From Clostridia bacterium (GTDB taxonomy: Bacteria > Bacillota > Clostridia > Oscillospirales > Acutalibacteraceae), in contig CAAGBN010000030.1 in the NCBI GenBank assembly GCA_900768075.1, positions 1 to 29,147 on the forward strand: 29,147 bases of DNA, read 5' to 3'. Shown here piece by piece: positions 1 through 7,331 of this stretch (positions are counted from its first letter, which is position 1; each line of letters opens with the position of its first letter). Under the pieces are notes generated by a model. It was not told the DNA's origin, made no database searches, and saw nothing but the letters and a program-made list of their open reading frames with translations. The position numbers were made by a program, and so were the translations under genes.

Positions 1-19
1 CACGACGCTCTTCCGATCT
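1..19. other. Illumina adapter remnant (not genomic)
   Basis: The first 19 bases match the 3' end of the Illumina TruSeq read-1 adapter, ending in the diagnostic CTTCCGATCT. Read on the minus strand they form the familiar AGATCGGAAGAGC adapter start. This is sequencing-library DNA left in the assembly. It truncates the minus-strand gene that starts at 92 and marks base 1 as a contig edge. Confidence 0.95.
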
Positions 20-92
20 CTGCCAACATAAGCATAGGAAAATTTAACGGTTTTAATGATTTAAGCTCAGTAATGATTTTTTCTTTTTTCAT
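20..92 (-). CDS. 5' fragment of an unidentified protein, cut by the contig edge
   Basis: An ATG at 92-90 on the minus strand is preceded by a perfect AGGAGG five bases upstream, and the frame stays open to the adapter junction. Only about 24 codons are genomic, beginning MKKEKIITELKSLKPLN. It starts 23 bases after the stop of the phosphoesterase gene, so the two are probably one operon. The fragment is too short to assign a function. Residues beyond position 20 of the window would be translated adapter and must be ignored. Confidence 0.7.
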
Positions 93-114
93 CGGTACCT
101 CCTTATGGTAAAGC

Positions 115-1479
115 TTATCTGAGTGTCAGTGTTGCATTGTAATCGTCAATGTCGTAGTTGCCTGCTGTGTTTCTGAGAATTTCGTAAAGGTCAGCCTTTT
201 TGCCGTCCCAGCCGTTTATATTGATTTTTTTGAGGATGGGTCTGAGTCTTTTGAGAAGTGAGATGAAAACATCACCCTTGGGTGTGCCCTCTTTGAAGGT
301 TTGATTGCCCTCGAAAGCACCTCGTACGAGCTCTGTTGCATAGTCAAGTACACGCATCTTTTTAATGCTCTTATCGCATCTGATAAAGAGAAGTCTTGCA
401 AGAGTGCCGACCTTGACAGAGCAGATAAACTTACCTGCAATAGCGAGTATCGTTTTGATTGACCCTTTATCTTCAATATGAAACTTGTTCATCATACGAA
501 GTGTGTCGTCTCTCATATCTGTGAGAACATTGACAATCATTCTGTCAAACATATCGCTCAGGTATTCCTTGCAGGTCTTATCTTTGGTATCCCACTCAAA
601 ATCGGGAGTGGGAATACTCTTGATTTCTACGGTATTTTCATCTTTGATTGTTATATGGCGGATAAAAGCAGGGTCGGCAATAATTGAGCCGGTTGTAATA
701 TCATAAAGCTTATTGCCCTTTTCGGTGGTGATGACATTGATGCTCTGATTGTGCATATGTCCTGTGAATATCATATGTACACCCTCGTCGGCAAGGAAGG
801 ATGCAAACTTATATGCATCTCTTATAACCATAGGTGAAATTATGGAGAATAAAGGCTGACCGGGAATAATTGGGTAGTGACACATTGCAAACATCATCTG
901 TCCGTCTTCTCTGGCTTTAGCGGCCTGCTCTTTTATCCATTCGATTTGTTCTGGATAGAAGTAATATTTCCCGTTTTCTTTTATGTCGCAGTTGAGAGCA
1001 AGAAGACGCACACCCTCAGAAAGCTGAGCAACATAGCTCAGATGTTCTTTATCAATAGCAATAGCATCACCGAAGCCGAAGTCTGAATAAAGCTCTGTCA
1101 GCTCCTCTCGGGTGGTATGCTCAGGGCTGTATCTGCCGTTTTCACCGAATGCGAAGGTGCCCCACTGATCCCATTTGAAATCGTGGTCGGCAGTTACAAC
1201 ATAAATCTTTTTACCGTTGTCTTTGAGTGAGTGAAGAAGCTTGAGAAAGCCCTCGTGACTTTTCTTTTCACCGTTGAAGATAAGGTCGCCTGCAATAAGA
1301 ATGATATCAGCCTCGTCGGCTTTCTCTAAAAATGCAAAGACGCTTTTGTTGATGCTTTCGGTTTCAGCAAAGCACTTTTGCTCATAGTGCATAAAGTCCT
1401 CATATTCGTCACCGCTGCAGCCAAGCTCACTTGCAAAATAGTGAGGGTCAGCCATAAGATAAAATTTTGTTTCTTTCAT
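115..1479 (-). CDS. calcineurin-like metallophosphoesterase
   Basis: This 454-residue cytoplasmic protein has the metallophosphoesterase motifs in order: D11-x-H13 (ADPHY), G64-D65 (IAGDL), a third block reading ADHD at about 97-100, CHYP, and the C-terminal GHMHN. These bind two metal ions in phosphoesterases such as 3',5'-cAMP phosphodiesterases and phosphatases. The third block is normally GNHD; here the metal-bridging Asn is replaced by Asp, which may alter metal choice or activity. About 170 residues after the core have no fold I recognise. The ATG at 1479 was chosen over an in-frame GTG at 1497 because AGAGGG lies between them, well placed for 1479. The substrate cannot be told from sequence. 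It heads a minus-strand operon with the truncated gene at the contig edge. Confidence 0.88.
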   Translation of the reverse strand: MKETKFYLMADPHYFASELGCSGDEYEDFMHYEQKCFAETESINKSVFAFLEKADEADIILIAGDLIFNGEKKSHEGFLKLLHSLKDNGKKIYVVTADHDFKWDQWGTFAFGENGRYSPEHTTREELTELYSDFGFGDAIAIDKEHLSYVAQLSEGVRLLALNCDIKENGKYYFYPEQIEWIKEQAAKAREDGQMMFAMCHYPIIPGQPLFSIISPMVIRDAYKFASFLADEGVHMIFTGHMHNQSINVITTEKGNKLYDITTGSIIADPAFIRHITIKDENTVEIKSIPTPDFEWDTKDKTCKEYLSDMFDRMIVNVLTDMRDDTLRMMNKFHIEDKGSIKTILAIAGKFICSVKVGTLARLLFIRCDKSIKKMRVLDYATELVRGAFEGNQTFKEGTPKGDVFISLLKRLRPILKKININGWDGKKADLYEILRNTAGNYDIDDYNATLTLR

Positions 1480-1527
1480 ATTTTTTCCCTCTTGCACTTG
1501 TATTTTTCTTGTAGTTATGCTATGTTT

Positions 1528-1556
1528 ATATTATCAAAATCTATGCTGTAAAGCAA
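1528..1556 (-). promoter_or_regulatory. predicted sigma-A promoter for the phosphoesterase
   Basis: On the minus strand TTGCTT, a 17-base spacer and TAATAT lie about 50 bases upstream of the ATG at 1479. The region is the divergent gap shared with the GH4 gene. I see only a weak promoter candidate in the plus direction. Confidence 0.5.
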
Positions 1557-1596
1557 GGATTTAAAAGTAAATTCTTTTTGAAAGGATAAGAACATT

Positions 1597-2916
1597 ATGA
1601 AGATTACATTTATGGGTGCAGGCAGTACCATTTTTGCAAGAAACGTTATCGGTGACTGTATGTGTACACCTGCACTTTGCGAGAGCGAATTTGCTCTTTA
1701 TGATATCGACGAGCAAAGACTCAAGGAATCAGAAATCATCCTCTCTGCAATCAACAGAAACATCAATGAAGGCAAGGCTAAGATTACTACATATCTTGGT
1801 GAAGAACAGAGAAAAGACGCTCTTCGTGGTGCTTCATTCGTTGTCAACGCTATTCAGGTAGGCGGATACGAGCCCTGTACTGTAACAGACTTTGAGATAC
1901 CCAAGAAGTATGGTCTTCGTCAGACTATCGCTGACACAATGGGTATCGGCGGTATTATGAGAGCTCTTCGTACCATCCCTGTTATGAAAGCATTTGCTGA
2001 TGATATGGAAGAGGTTTGCCCCGATGCCTGGTTCCTCAACTATACTAATCCTATGGCTATGCTCACAGGCTATATGCTTCGCTATACCAAAATCAAGACT
2101 GTCGGTCTTTGCCACAGCGTTCAGGGTTGCTCAAAGGATCTTCTTAATGCTCTTGGTATGGAAGACAAGGTTGAAGGCAGAACAGACGTTATTGCAGGTA
2201 TCAACCATATGGCTTGGCTTCTCGACGTAAGAGACAAGGACGGCAACGACCTTTACCCCGAAATCAAAAAGAGAGCCAAGGAAAAAAATGCTACTGAAAA
2301 GCACGGCGATATGGTACGCTATGACTATATCGATAAGCTCGGCTACTACTGCACAGAAAGCTCAGAGCATAATGCCGAGTACAACGGCTTCTATATCAAG
2401 TCAAGATATCCCGAAATGATTGAAGAATTCAACATTCCTCTTGATGAATACCCCAGAAGATGCGTAAATCAGATTGCAGGCTGGGAAGAAGAACGCGACA
2501 GAATTCTTGCTGACGGTAAGATTACTCACGAGCGTTCAAAGGAATACGCTTCATATATTATGGAAGCTATTGTTACCAACAAGCCTTATAAAATCGGCGG
2601 TAACGTGCTCAACAACAGTCTTATCGACAATCTTCCCAAAGAGGCTTGTGTAGAAGTTCCCTGTCTTGTTGACGGCAGCGGTATCACACCTTGCCATATG
2701 GGTCCTCTTCCCTTGCAGCTTGCAGCTATGAATGCAAGCAACATCTATCCTCAGCTTCTCACAATCGAGGCTGCTGCAACTCTCGAGAAGAAGTACATCT
2801 ACAATGCAGCTATGATGGATCCTCTCACAGGCACAGAGCTTAATATCAAGGACATCTATGCTATGGTTGACGAGATGCTCGAAGCACACAAGGATTGGTT
2901 GCCTGAGTATCACTAA
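1597..2916 (+). CDS. melA: GH4 NAD-dependent alpha-galactosidase (MelA type)
   Basis: This 439-residue protein has the glycoside hydrolase family 4 layout. A Rossmann nucleotide site, GAGST, is at residues 7-11. NAIQVGG follows at 84-90, NYTNP at 148-152, the metal-binding Cys motif GLCHS around Cys172, and INHMAW with the second metal ligand, His204. GH4 enzymes hydrolyse glycosides by transient oxidation at C3 using NAD+ and a divalent metal, usually Mn2+. The NYTNPMAM, GLCHSVQG and INHMAW blocks resemble E. coli MelA, so melibiose or raffinose-type alpha-galactosides are the likely substrates; alpha-glucosidase or glucuronidase activity is the alternative. There is no signal peptide, so it acts inside the cell. 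AAAGGA precedes the ATG. It is monocistronic, ended by the hairpin at 2962. The MelB-like GPH symporter at 23136 is a plausible partner. Confidence 0.93.
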   Translation: MKITFMGAGSTIFARNVIGDCMCTPALCESEFALYDIDEQRLKESEIILSAINRNINEGKAKITTYLGEEQRKDALRGASFVVNAIQVGGYEPCTVTDFEIPKKYGLRQTIADTMGIGGIMRALRTIPVMKAFADDMEEVCPDAWFLNYTNPMAMLTGYMLRYTKIKTVGLCHSVQGCSKDLLNALGMEDKVEGRTDVIAGINHMAWLLDVRDKDGNDLYPEIKKRAKEKNATEKHGDMVRYDYIDKLGYYCTESSEHNAEYNGFYIKSRYPEMIEEFNIPLDEYPRRCVNQIAGWEEERDRILADGKITHERSKEYASYIMEAIVTNKPYKIGGNVLNNSLIDNLPKEACVEVPCLVDGSGITPCHMGPLPLQLAAMNASNIYPQLLTIEAAATLEKKYIYNAAMMDPLTGTELNIKDIYAMVDEMLEAHKDWLPEYH

Positions 2917-2944
2917 AATGCAGAATGCAGAGTGCAGAACGCAG
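2917..2944 (+). repeat. 7-nt tandem repeat directly after the melA stop
   Basis: Four tandem copies of a 7-mer, A[AG][TC]GCAG, begin at the base after the TAA stop. A tract with the same 7-nt period, AATT[AG]TG three times, lies just after the stop of the MFS gene at 22411. In both places a cloverleaf repeat follows. Confidence 0.8.
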
Positions 2945-2961
2945 AACGGCGACAAAATTAA

Positions 2962-2992
2962 GGCGAGTAGGTTAATTCCTACCCGCCTTTTT
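2962..2992 (+). terminator. rho-independent terminator of melA
   Basis: A 10-base stem, GGCGAGTAGG with CCTACCCGCC and one mismatch, has a 6-base loop and is followed by TTTTT. It lies 46 bases after the stop codon. Confidence 0.85.
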
Positions 2993-3035
2993 AGTTTGCT
3001 TTTGGTACGCGATTGAGTTTGTGTAAGAGGTGGAA

Positions 3036-3114
3036 GGCGGCTCCATAAATCGCCCGATGGCGATTTGCGACTGTACAGCAGTCGAGGCGAATTGCATTCG
3101 CCTATGGAGCCGCC
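3036..3114. repeat. 79-nt cloverleaf (four-way junction) repeat, copy 1
   Basis: A perfect 12-bp outer inverted repeat (GGCGGCTCCATA with TATGGAGCCGCC) encloses three hairpins packed almost without gaps: 3047-3066 (AAATCGCC stem), 3068-3084 (CGACTG stem) and 3086-3102 (GGCGAAT stem). Only two bases are unpaired between helices. The total length equals that of the copy at 22469-22547. The outer arm GGCGGCTCC and the AATCGC hairpin are shared, while the other stems differ in sequence but still pair. It is non-coding and lies between two converging genes. It could be a non-autonomous transposable element, a REP-like repeat or a structured RNA. Confidence 0.8.
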
Positions 3115-3140
3115 GCAACCCGCCGATATAGAAGACCAAA

Positions 3141-3165
3141 GCCCCGATAGCTTATCTGTCAGGGC
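3141..3165 (-). terminator. possible terminator of the BspA-like gene
   Basis: On the minus strand GCCCTGA pairs with TCGGGGC (one G-T pair) around an 11-base loop, 9 bases after the stop. It is followed only by TTTGGTCTTCT, so it would be weak as an intrinsic terminator. Confidence 0.4.
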
Positions 3166-3173
3166 AAATTGGT

Positions 3174-4988
3174 TTATTTTACGACTACGGATACAACTTC
3201 ACTTGTGTGGATTATTCCGTCACCTTTTAGGGTTGGAGAGTCGTTTTCAATCATGAAGTAGTAGGTTACACCGCTCTTGAGGTTTTTGACAGTTTCTTTG
3301 TTTGATGATGAGTAATAAGATCTGCACAGACCTTTTGCTGTGGCGCCTCTTTCAACATGCTCTTTAGATATACCACCATATGTTGCATAGTAAACATCAG
3401 GTCCACTTGCATCCCAGGTCAGTTCAACTATGCCGGGTTCAGTAGAAACAGCCTTAAGATTTTTCGGAGGTTGATTAACTAATGTCCGTTTGTTTATTTC
3501 TGTTTTCTCACCCACAGCCTTATTGCCGTATTTATCTATGTTAAATGGTTCTATAACATATCTGTATATTTTGCCACTTTGAAGATTCTCAAATGTATAA
3601 GTTCTCTGATCTGCTTTCAGGGTTGCAATCTTGGTGTATTTAGTATGCTTTTTGTTGGTTTCGTAGAGCGTGTAACCTGTAGCATTTTCTGCCTTTTCCC
3701 ACTCTAAAACTATTTTGCTGTCTGTTATTTCTTTTGTTGTTATGCGTGAGGTGCCGAGATATTCTTTCCTGATCTTTGCCTGCTGAACATAACCGCAGGT
3801 TTTGCAGGTTCTTTTCTTAATACCTGTCACAGCACAGGTAGCTTCCTTTGTAACTTTCCAAGCACCGAACTTATGGTTGTTGGCATCTTTGGGTAAGCTT
3901 ACCTTATAGCTGTCACCGCAGTTACACTTACAGTTGAAGGTGCCACTTTTTTTGCAGGTAGGTGCTCCGTCGAGGGTATAGCTGTGTTCGTGCTTATAAT
4001 AAAAGCCAGTATGAATATCATTTGAAGCGATAGTATCTCTGACCTTTTTTGTTGTGAGTTTATTCCAGAGTGTCTGTGAGCCCTCGAAATAAATATGCTG
4101 AAGTCTTATCTGCGTAAGTGCAATATTATTATAGCCAAATCCGATGCCTTTAGTGGCTATAGCTCTTATGTATATGTTTTTAAGATTGGTGCAACCCAAA
4201 AAAGCGTCTATTTTAATGCTTTCAACGGGTTTGTCGCTTATATAAACTACATTTTTGAGAGCGGTACACTCTTCAAAAGAATAATAGGTATCAATATCTG
4301 CGGGCAAAACAATCTTTTTTAAGGCTGTGCCACAAAAAGCAGCTTCACCGATTTCTTTGAGTGTTTCGGGGAAACTGATAGATGAAAGCTTTTCACAACC
4401 TAAAAATGCATGGTCACCGATGTAAGTTATATTGCCCTGAAAAACAACTTTTTTTAAGCTTGAGCATCTTTTGAAAGCACACCAGGATATACCGGTTATA
4501 TTTTTAGGTAAAGTGATACTTTTAAGGCCTGTCATATCACAGAAAGTGCCTTCCGTAATAGTTCGTAATTCTGACGGAAGAATAAGATTTTCAACAGAAG
4601 GGAAGAAGGTGAAAGCATATTCGCCCATATATTTTATTGCATCGGGAAGTATAACTTCTTTGACATTTGGATATTTAAGAGGCTTAACATAATATCCTCC
4701 CATATCCAAATCCTGTGATTCATTTGTGTCAATGCCTAAAACCTTTATACCGTCTATCTCATCAACGATTGTGATTTTTGTTGTAGTTTCTCCAAGTGTG
4801 TTATCCTCAAAAAAGTCTGTTACCACATAGTGGGGACCATAGGGGTTATCAAATCTGTCAAGATATTTATCAGTCATCAGTTCATAAACCACATTGTCGA
4901 TGACAACTCTTTCTTCTGCGGCGCTTGCACTTAAACAAAATGCAAAGGCAAGGGCAACAAGGGATAATAATAAAAGAACTTTTTTCAT
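3174..4988 (-). CDS. secreted BspA-like leucine-rich repeat protein with FN3 domains
   Basis: This 604-residue exported protein starts with a clear signal peptide (MKKVLLLLSL, cleavage probably after ASA at about 23). Residues about 108-275 hold BspA/LRR_5-type repeats of about 23 residues, each with an L-x-x-I-x-[LF]-P core and an A/F-x-x-C turn. Such repeats form a solenoid used for adhesion by oral and gut bacteria. Residues about 333-405 hold two CxxC ribbon units (CKCNCG and CKTCG), the same kind of unit as in the giant protein at 25027. Two fibronectin type III domains follow, at about 415-505 and 510-600. No LPXTG motif, hydrophobic tail or amphipathic tail is visible, so its retention is unclear. 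AGGGAGA lies six bases before the ATG. It is probably an adhesin or glycan-binding surface protein; the ligand is unknown. Confidence 0.9.
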   Translation of the reverse strand: MKKVLLLLSLVALAFAFCLSASAAEERVVIDNVVYELMTDKYLDRFDNPYGPHYVVTDFFEDNTLGETTTKITIVDEIDGIKVLGIDTNESQDLDMGGYYVKPLKYPNVKEVILPDAIKYMGEYAFTFFPSVENLILPSELRTITEGTFCDMTGLKSITLPKNITGISWCAFKRCSSLKKVVFQGNITYIGDHAFLGCEKLSSISFPETLKEIGEAAFCGTALKKIVLPADIDTYYSFEECTALKNVVYISDKPVESIKIDAFLGCTNLKNIYIRAIATKGIGFGYNNIALTQIRLQHIYFEGSQTLWNKLTTKKVRDTIASNDIHTGFYYKHEHSYTLDGAPTCKKSGTFNCKCNCGDSYKVSLPKDANNHKFGAWKVTKEATCAVTGIKKRTCKTCGYVQQAKIRKEYLGTSRITTKEITDSKIVLEWEKAENATGYTLYETNKKHTKYTKIATLKADQRTYTFENLQSGKIYRYVIEPFNIDKYGNKAVGEKTEINKRTLVNQPPKNLKAVSTEPGIVELTWDASGPDVYYATYGGISKEHVERGATAKGLCRSYYSSSNKETVKNLKSGVTYYFMIENDSPTLKGDGIIHTSEVVSVVVK

Positions 4989-5120
4989 AATAATCTCCCT
5001 TTCATCGGAAAAATTTTCTATGGCTATAAATTACCACTTGTTTGTGAAATGTGTGTGAAAAAACATAGCAGATTACAAAACTGTAACTATTAATTTTTGA
5101 AAAAGTAATAGTGGCGGGTA

Positions 5121-5157
5121 AAAAGTAAAAGAGACGCGAAAGCAAATCGCGTCCCTT
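5121..5157 (-). terminator. rho-independent terminator of the GH27 gene
   Basis: On the minus strand AAGGGACGCGA pairs with TCGCGTCTCTT (one G-T pair) around a 7-base loop, followed by TTTACTTTTT. It begins four bases after the GH27 stop. Confidence 0.85.
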
Positions 5158-5161
5158 GATA

Positions 5162-6454
5162 TTAAAATCTGAATATCTTCACCCCGTGAGGTTTAACTGT
5201 CATTGTCAGCACATCGCCCTCAACCTCGAACTCATCTTTAGTCCAAAGCTCTGTTGCAGTACCACTCAACTCAATGCCGTGTTCTTTAAAGTTCAGGCTG
5301 ATTTCTCTTTCCTCATCACTGAGGTTAAACATAGCAATAACTCTCTTGCCATCTTTGTCAAGGCAAGTCCAGATTGCTTCATCTCTGTTTCGTCTGAGCT
5401 GTCGGTTGTCGCTTGAATACTGATTGATTTCGATGATATCTTTGTTGGTGATTACCTCTAAGTCTTCGGGTCTGTTTTCTCGAAGTTCACCGCCTAAAAT
5501 AAGAGGTGAACGGAAAATCGCCCAGAGGCTGAGCATGGTCTTCTGCTCGTCAAGTGTGAAGTTAGTGTATCTGTCTCTGTCACCGAGGCAGGAGCAGTTT
5601 TTGCTTATCTTGCCAAGAGGTAACATGTCACAGTCGGGCCAACAGCCTGCTTTTACGTGAGGAGCCCATTTTTCACAGCGTTCAAACATATTATAAAGCT
5701 TATCCCAATGGTCCCAGAAGTCACCTGTCATACGCCACATATTTGCATTCTGCGACAGGTGGAAGGCTTCATTTATAACTGCAGGACCGGGGGAGAGTGA
5801 GAGTACCATATCACGACCACAACCGTCGATAGCCTTGCGGATAAGCTCGATTTCACCTCGTGCGCTGTAGGGGTCGTGAGGCTTGTATTCAGTATTTGCA
5901 ATATCGTCAACCTTGACAAAGTCCACACCCCAGGAAGCATAGAGCTCGAAAAGACTGTTATAGTATTCCTGAGCACCCTCTTTCCAGTGATCTATGCCGT
6001 ACATATCCGTATTCCATAAGCAAAGCGAAAAGCCGGCCGCAATCTCTCTTGCAGTTTTGTCTGTACCCTTGAGAGGTGTATTCTGATGCACTGCCTGACG
6101 GGGGATGCCTCTCATAATATGTATTCCGAACTTAAGCCCCATAGCGTGAATTTTGTCAGCAATAGCCTTGAAGCCCACTCCGTTTGCGCTTGAGGGGAAA
6201 CGGTTGACTGCGGGGATAAGACGTGAATATTCGTCCATGCAAAGCTCGGTGAAGTTGTTATAAAAGTTGGATGTAGCCTTAGGCTCATACCACTGAATAT
6301 CGCAGACCACGTATTCCCAACCGAAATTCTTGAGGTTATCTCTGATATATTCGGCATTACCGAGAAGCTGTTCCTCATTTACAGCAGCACCGTAGCAGTC
6401 CCAACTGTTCCAACCCATAGGCGGACGCGGAGCAAATGTATCTTTCTTAAGCAT
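5162..6454 (-). CDS. GH27 alpha-galactosidase-like glycosidase
   Basis: This 430-residue protein opens with the GH27 signature PPMGWNSWDCYG at residues 11-22, where the conserved W and D line the sugar pocket. The nucleophile is probably Asp183 in VKVDD (KYD in most relatives). The acid/base is probably Asp245 in RMTGDFWDHW. A C-terminal beta-sandwich of about 85 residues completes the fold. Family members are retaining alpha-galactosidases, alpha-N-acetylgalactosaminidases or beta-L-arabinopyranosidases. The usual subsite loop is replaced here by HIMRGIPRQAV, so galactose specificity is not certain. There is no signal peptide, so it acts in the cytoplasm. The ATG at 6454 has AGGAGA upstream and a consensus promoter. 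With GH4 nearby, the locus has two mechanistically unrelated enzymes for similar linkages. Confidence 0.92.
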   Translation of the reverse strand: MLKKDTFAPRPPMGWNSWDCYGAAVNEEQLLGNAEYIRDNLKNFGWEYVVCDIQWYEPKATSNFYNNFTELCMDEYSRLIPAVNRFPSSANGVGFKAIADKIHAMGLKFGIHIMRGIPRQAVHQNTPLKGTDKTAREIAAGFSLCLWNTDMYGIDHWKEGAQEYYNSLFELYASWGVDFVKVDDIANTEYKPHDPYSARGEIELIRKAIDGCGRDMVLSLSPGPAVINEAFHLSQNANMWRMTGDFWDHWDKLYNMFERCEKWAPHVKAGCWPDCDMLPLGKISKNCSCLGDRDRYTNFTLDEQKTMLSLWAIFRSPLILGGELRENRPEDLEVITNKDIIEINQYSSDNRQLRRNRDEAIWTCLDKDGKRVIAMFNLSDEEREISLNFKEHGIELSGTATELWTKDEFEVEGDVLTMTVKPHGVKIFRF

Positions 6455-6487
6455 AATTTTTTCTCCTGTAAGATAGTCTTTACGCTC

Positions 6488-6516
6488 ATTTTAACAAGAA
6501 AGAAAACACTTGTCAA
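6488..6516 (-). promoter_or_regulatory. sigma-A promoter of the GH27 gene
   Basis: On the minus strand a perfect TTGACA, a 17-base spacer and TAAAAT lie 34 bases before the ATG at 6454. The near-consensus sequence suggests strong basal expression. Confidence 0.8.
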
Positions 6517-6563
6517 TAATAAAGTTTCCTCTGTACTCTGCCGAGGAAATCAGTTTGGTGCAC

Positions 6564-6592
6564 TTGACTAAAGAGGAGAAATGAAGTATCAT
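6564..6592 (+). promoter_or_regulatory. predicted promoter of the GNAT gene
   Basis: TTGACT, a 17-base spacer and TATCAT lie 24 bases upstream of the ATG at 6617. The -10 box is imperfect. Confidence 0.55.
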
Positions 6593-6616
6593 ATCCAAAA
6601 CAGTATGAGGTGACTT

Positions 6617-7102
6617 ATGGAAATTAGAAAAACTACCCTCGACGACTTAGACGGGGTAATGACAATATACAAAAAAGCAAGACAGTTTATGAGGGCACAC
6701 GATAATCCGACTCAGTGGTCAGGCGGTTGGCCTCCAAGAGAGCAGATTGAAGATGATATTGCAAACGGTACAAGTTATGTGTGTACCTGCGAGGGTAAAA
6801 TTGCAGGTGTTATGTGCTTTACAGTAGGTACTGACCCGACTTATGCAGTGATTGAAGACGGTGAGTGGCTCAGTGACGATGCCTATGCTGTGGTGCACAG
6901 AATAGCATCAAGCGGTGAGTTTAAGGGAACGGGTACATTTATGATGCAGTGGGCATTTGAGCAATATGCAAACGTCAGGGTTGATACACACGAGGATAAC
7001 TATGTTATGCAGAATATGCTGAAAAAACTCGGCTATACTTATTGCGGAATCATACATTTGAGTAACGGTGATCCGAGACTTGCATATCAGAAAGTGAAAT
7101 AA
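6617..7102 (+). CDS. GNAT-family N-acetyltransferase
   Basis: This 161-residue protein is typical in length and pattern for a single-domain GNAT acetyltransferase: an N-terminal IRKTTLDDLDGVMTIYKKA helix, central beta strands (SYVCTCEGKIAGVMCF), and HRIASSGEFKGTGTFMMQWA over the acetyl-CoA pyrophosphate site, where the usual Q/R-x-x-G-x-G/A loop appears as EFKGTGTF. The NYVMQNMLKKLGYTYCGII segment is the usual C-terminal block, in which an Asn and an aromatic contact the cofactor. GAGGTG precedes the ATG by five bases. The acyl acceptor (small molecule, peptide or drug) cannot be deduced. It is monocistronic, with no clear terminator before the tRNA promoter. Confidence 0.9.
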   Translation: MEIRKTTLDDLDGVMTIYKKARQFMRAHDNPTQWSGGWPPREQIEDDIANGTSYVCTCEGKIAGVMCFTVGTDPTYAVIEDGEWLSDDAYAVVHRIASSGEFKGTGTFMMQWAFEQYANVRVDTHEDNYVMQNMLKKLGYTYCGIIHLSNGDPRLAYQKVK

Positions 7103-7131
7103 TCCAAATTAAAAATAAATTGCAAAAAGGC

Positions 7132-7160
7132 TTGATTTTTAACTGTTGCTCGTGTATAAT
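7132..7160 (+). promoter_or_regulatory. sigma-A promoter of tRNA-Ser
   Basis: TTGATT, a 17-base spacer and a perfect TATAAT lie 20 bases upstream of the first tRNA base. Confidence 0.82.
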
Positions 7161-7180
7161 ATCAAGGCAATAAAGCATAT

Positions 7181-7273
7181 GGAGAGTTGTCCGAGCTGGT
7201 CGAAGGAGCACGATTGGAAATCGTGTAAGTCGCTAAAACGGCTTCGAGGGTTCGAATCCCTTGCTCTCCGCCA
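7181..7273 (+). tRNA. tRNA-Ser (anticodon GGA), CCA encoded
   Basis: The acceptor stem pairs GGAGAG with CTCTCC. The anticodon arm CACGA/TCGTG carries loop TTGGAAA with anticodon GGA, reading UCU and UCC. A long variable arm, as expected for serine, follows, then the T arm with GGTTCGAATCC. Discriminator G is at 7270 and an encoded CCA at 7271-7273. Bases 7255-7275, covering the 3' end, are exactly duplicated at 7453-7473. Confidence 0.96.
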
Positions 7274-7316
7274 AAAAATAAAAGGTAGTACCGATAGGTG
7301 CTACCTTTTATTTTTT
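7273..7316 (+). terminator. strong bidirectional terminator after tRNA-Ser
   Basis: A 20-bp stem with one G-T pair (AAAAGGTAGTACC with GGTGCTACCTTTT at its core) closes on a GATA tetraloop. A-rich and T-rich flanks form both U-tracts, ending in TTTTTT. It starts at the encoded CCA of the tRNA. Confidence 0.9.
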
Positions 7317-7331
7317 CGTTGAAATCAGAAA

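Noticed and set aside
2917..2944. CRISPR-like array
   Set aside because: The units are 7 nt with no spacers; this is a simple tandem repeat. No CRISPR array or cas gene is visible in the window.
2551..2955. 134-codon minus-strand frame over the 3' end of melA
   Set aside because: Antisense to a well-supported gene, and its N-terminus is translated heptamer repeat.
5073..5086. TTACA-AAAC-TGTAA inverted repeat upstream of the BspA-like gene as an operator
   Set aside because: Only 5 bp per arm in an AT-rich gap with no convincing promoter next to it; chance is likely.
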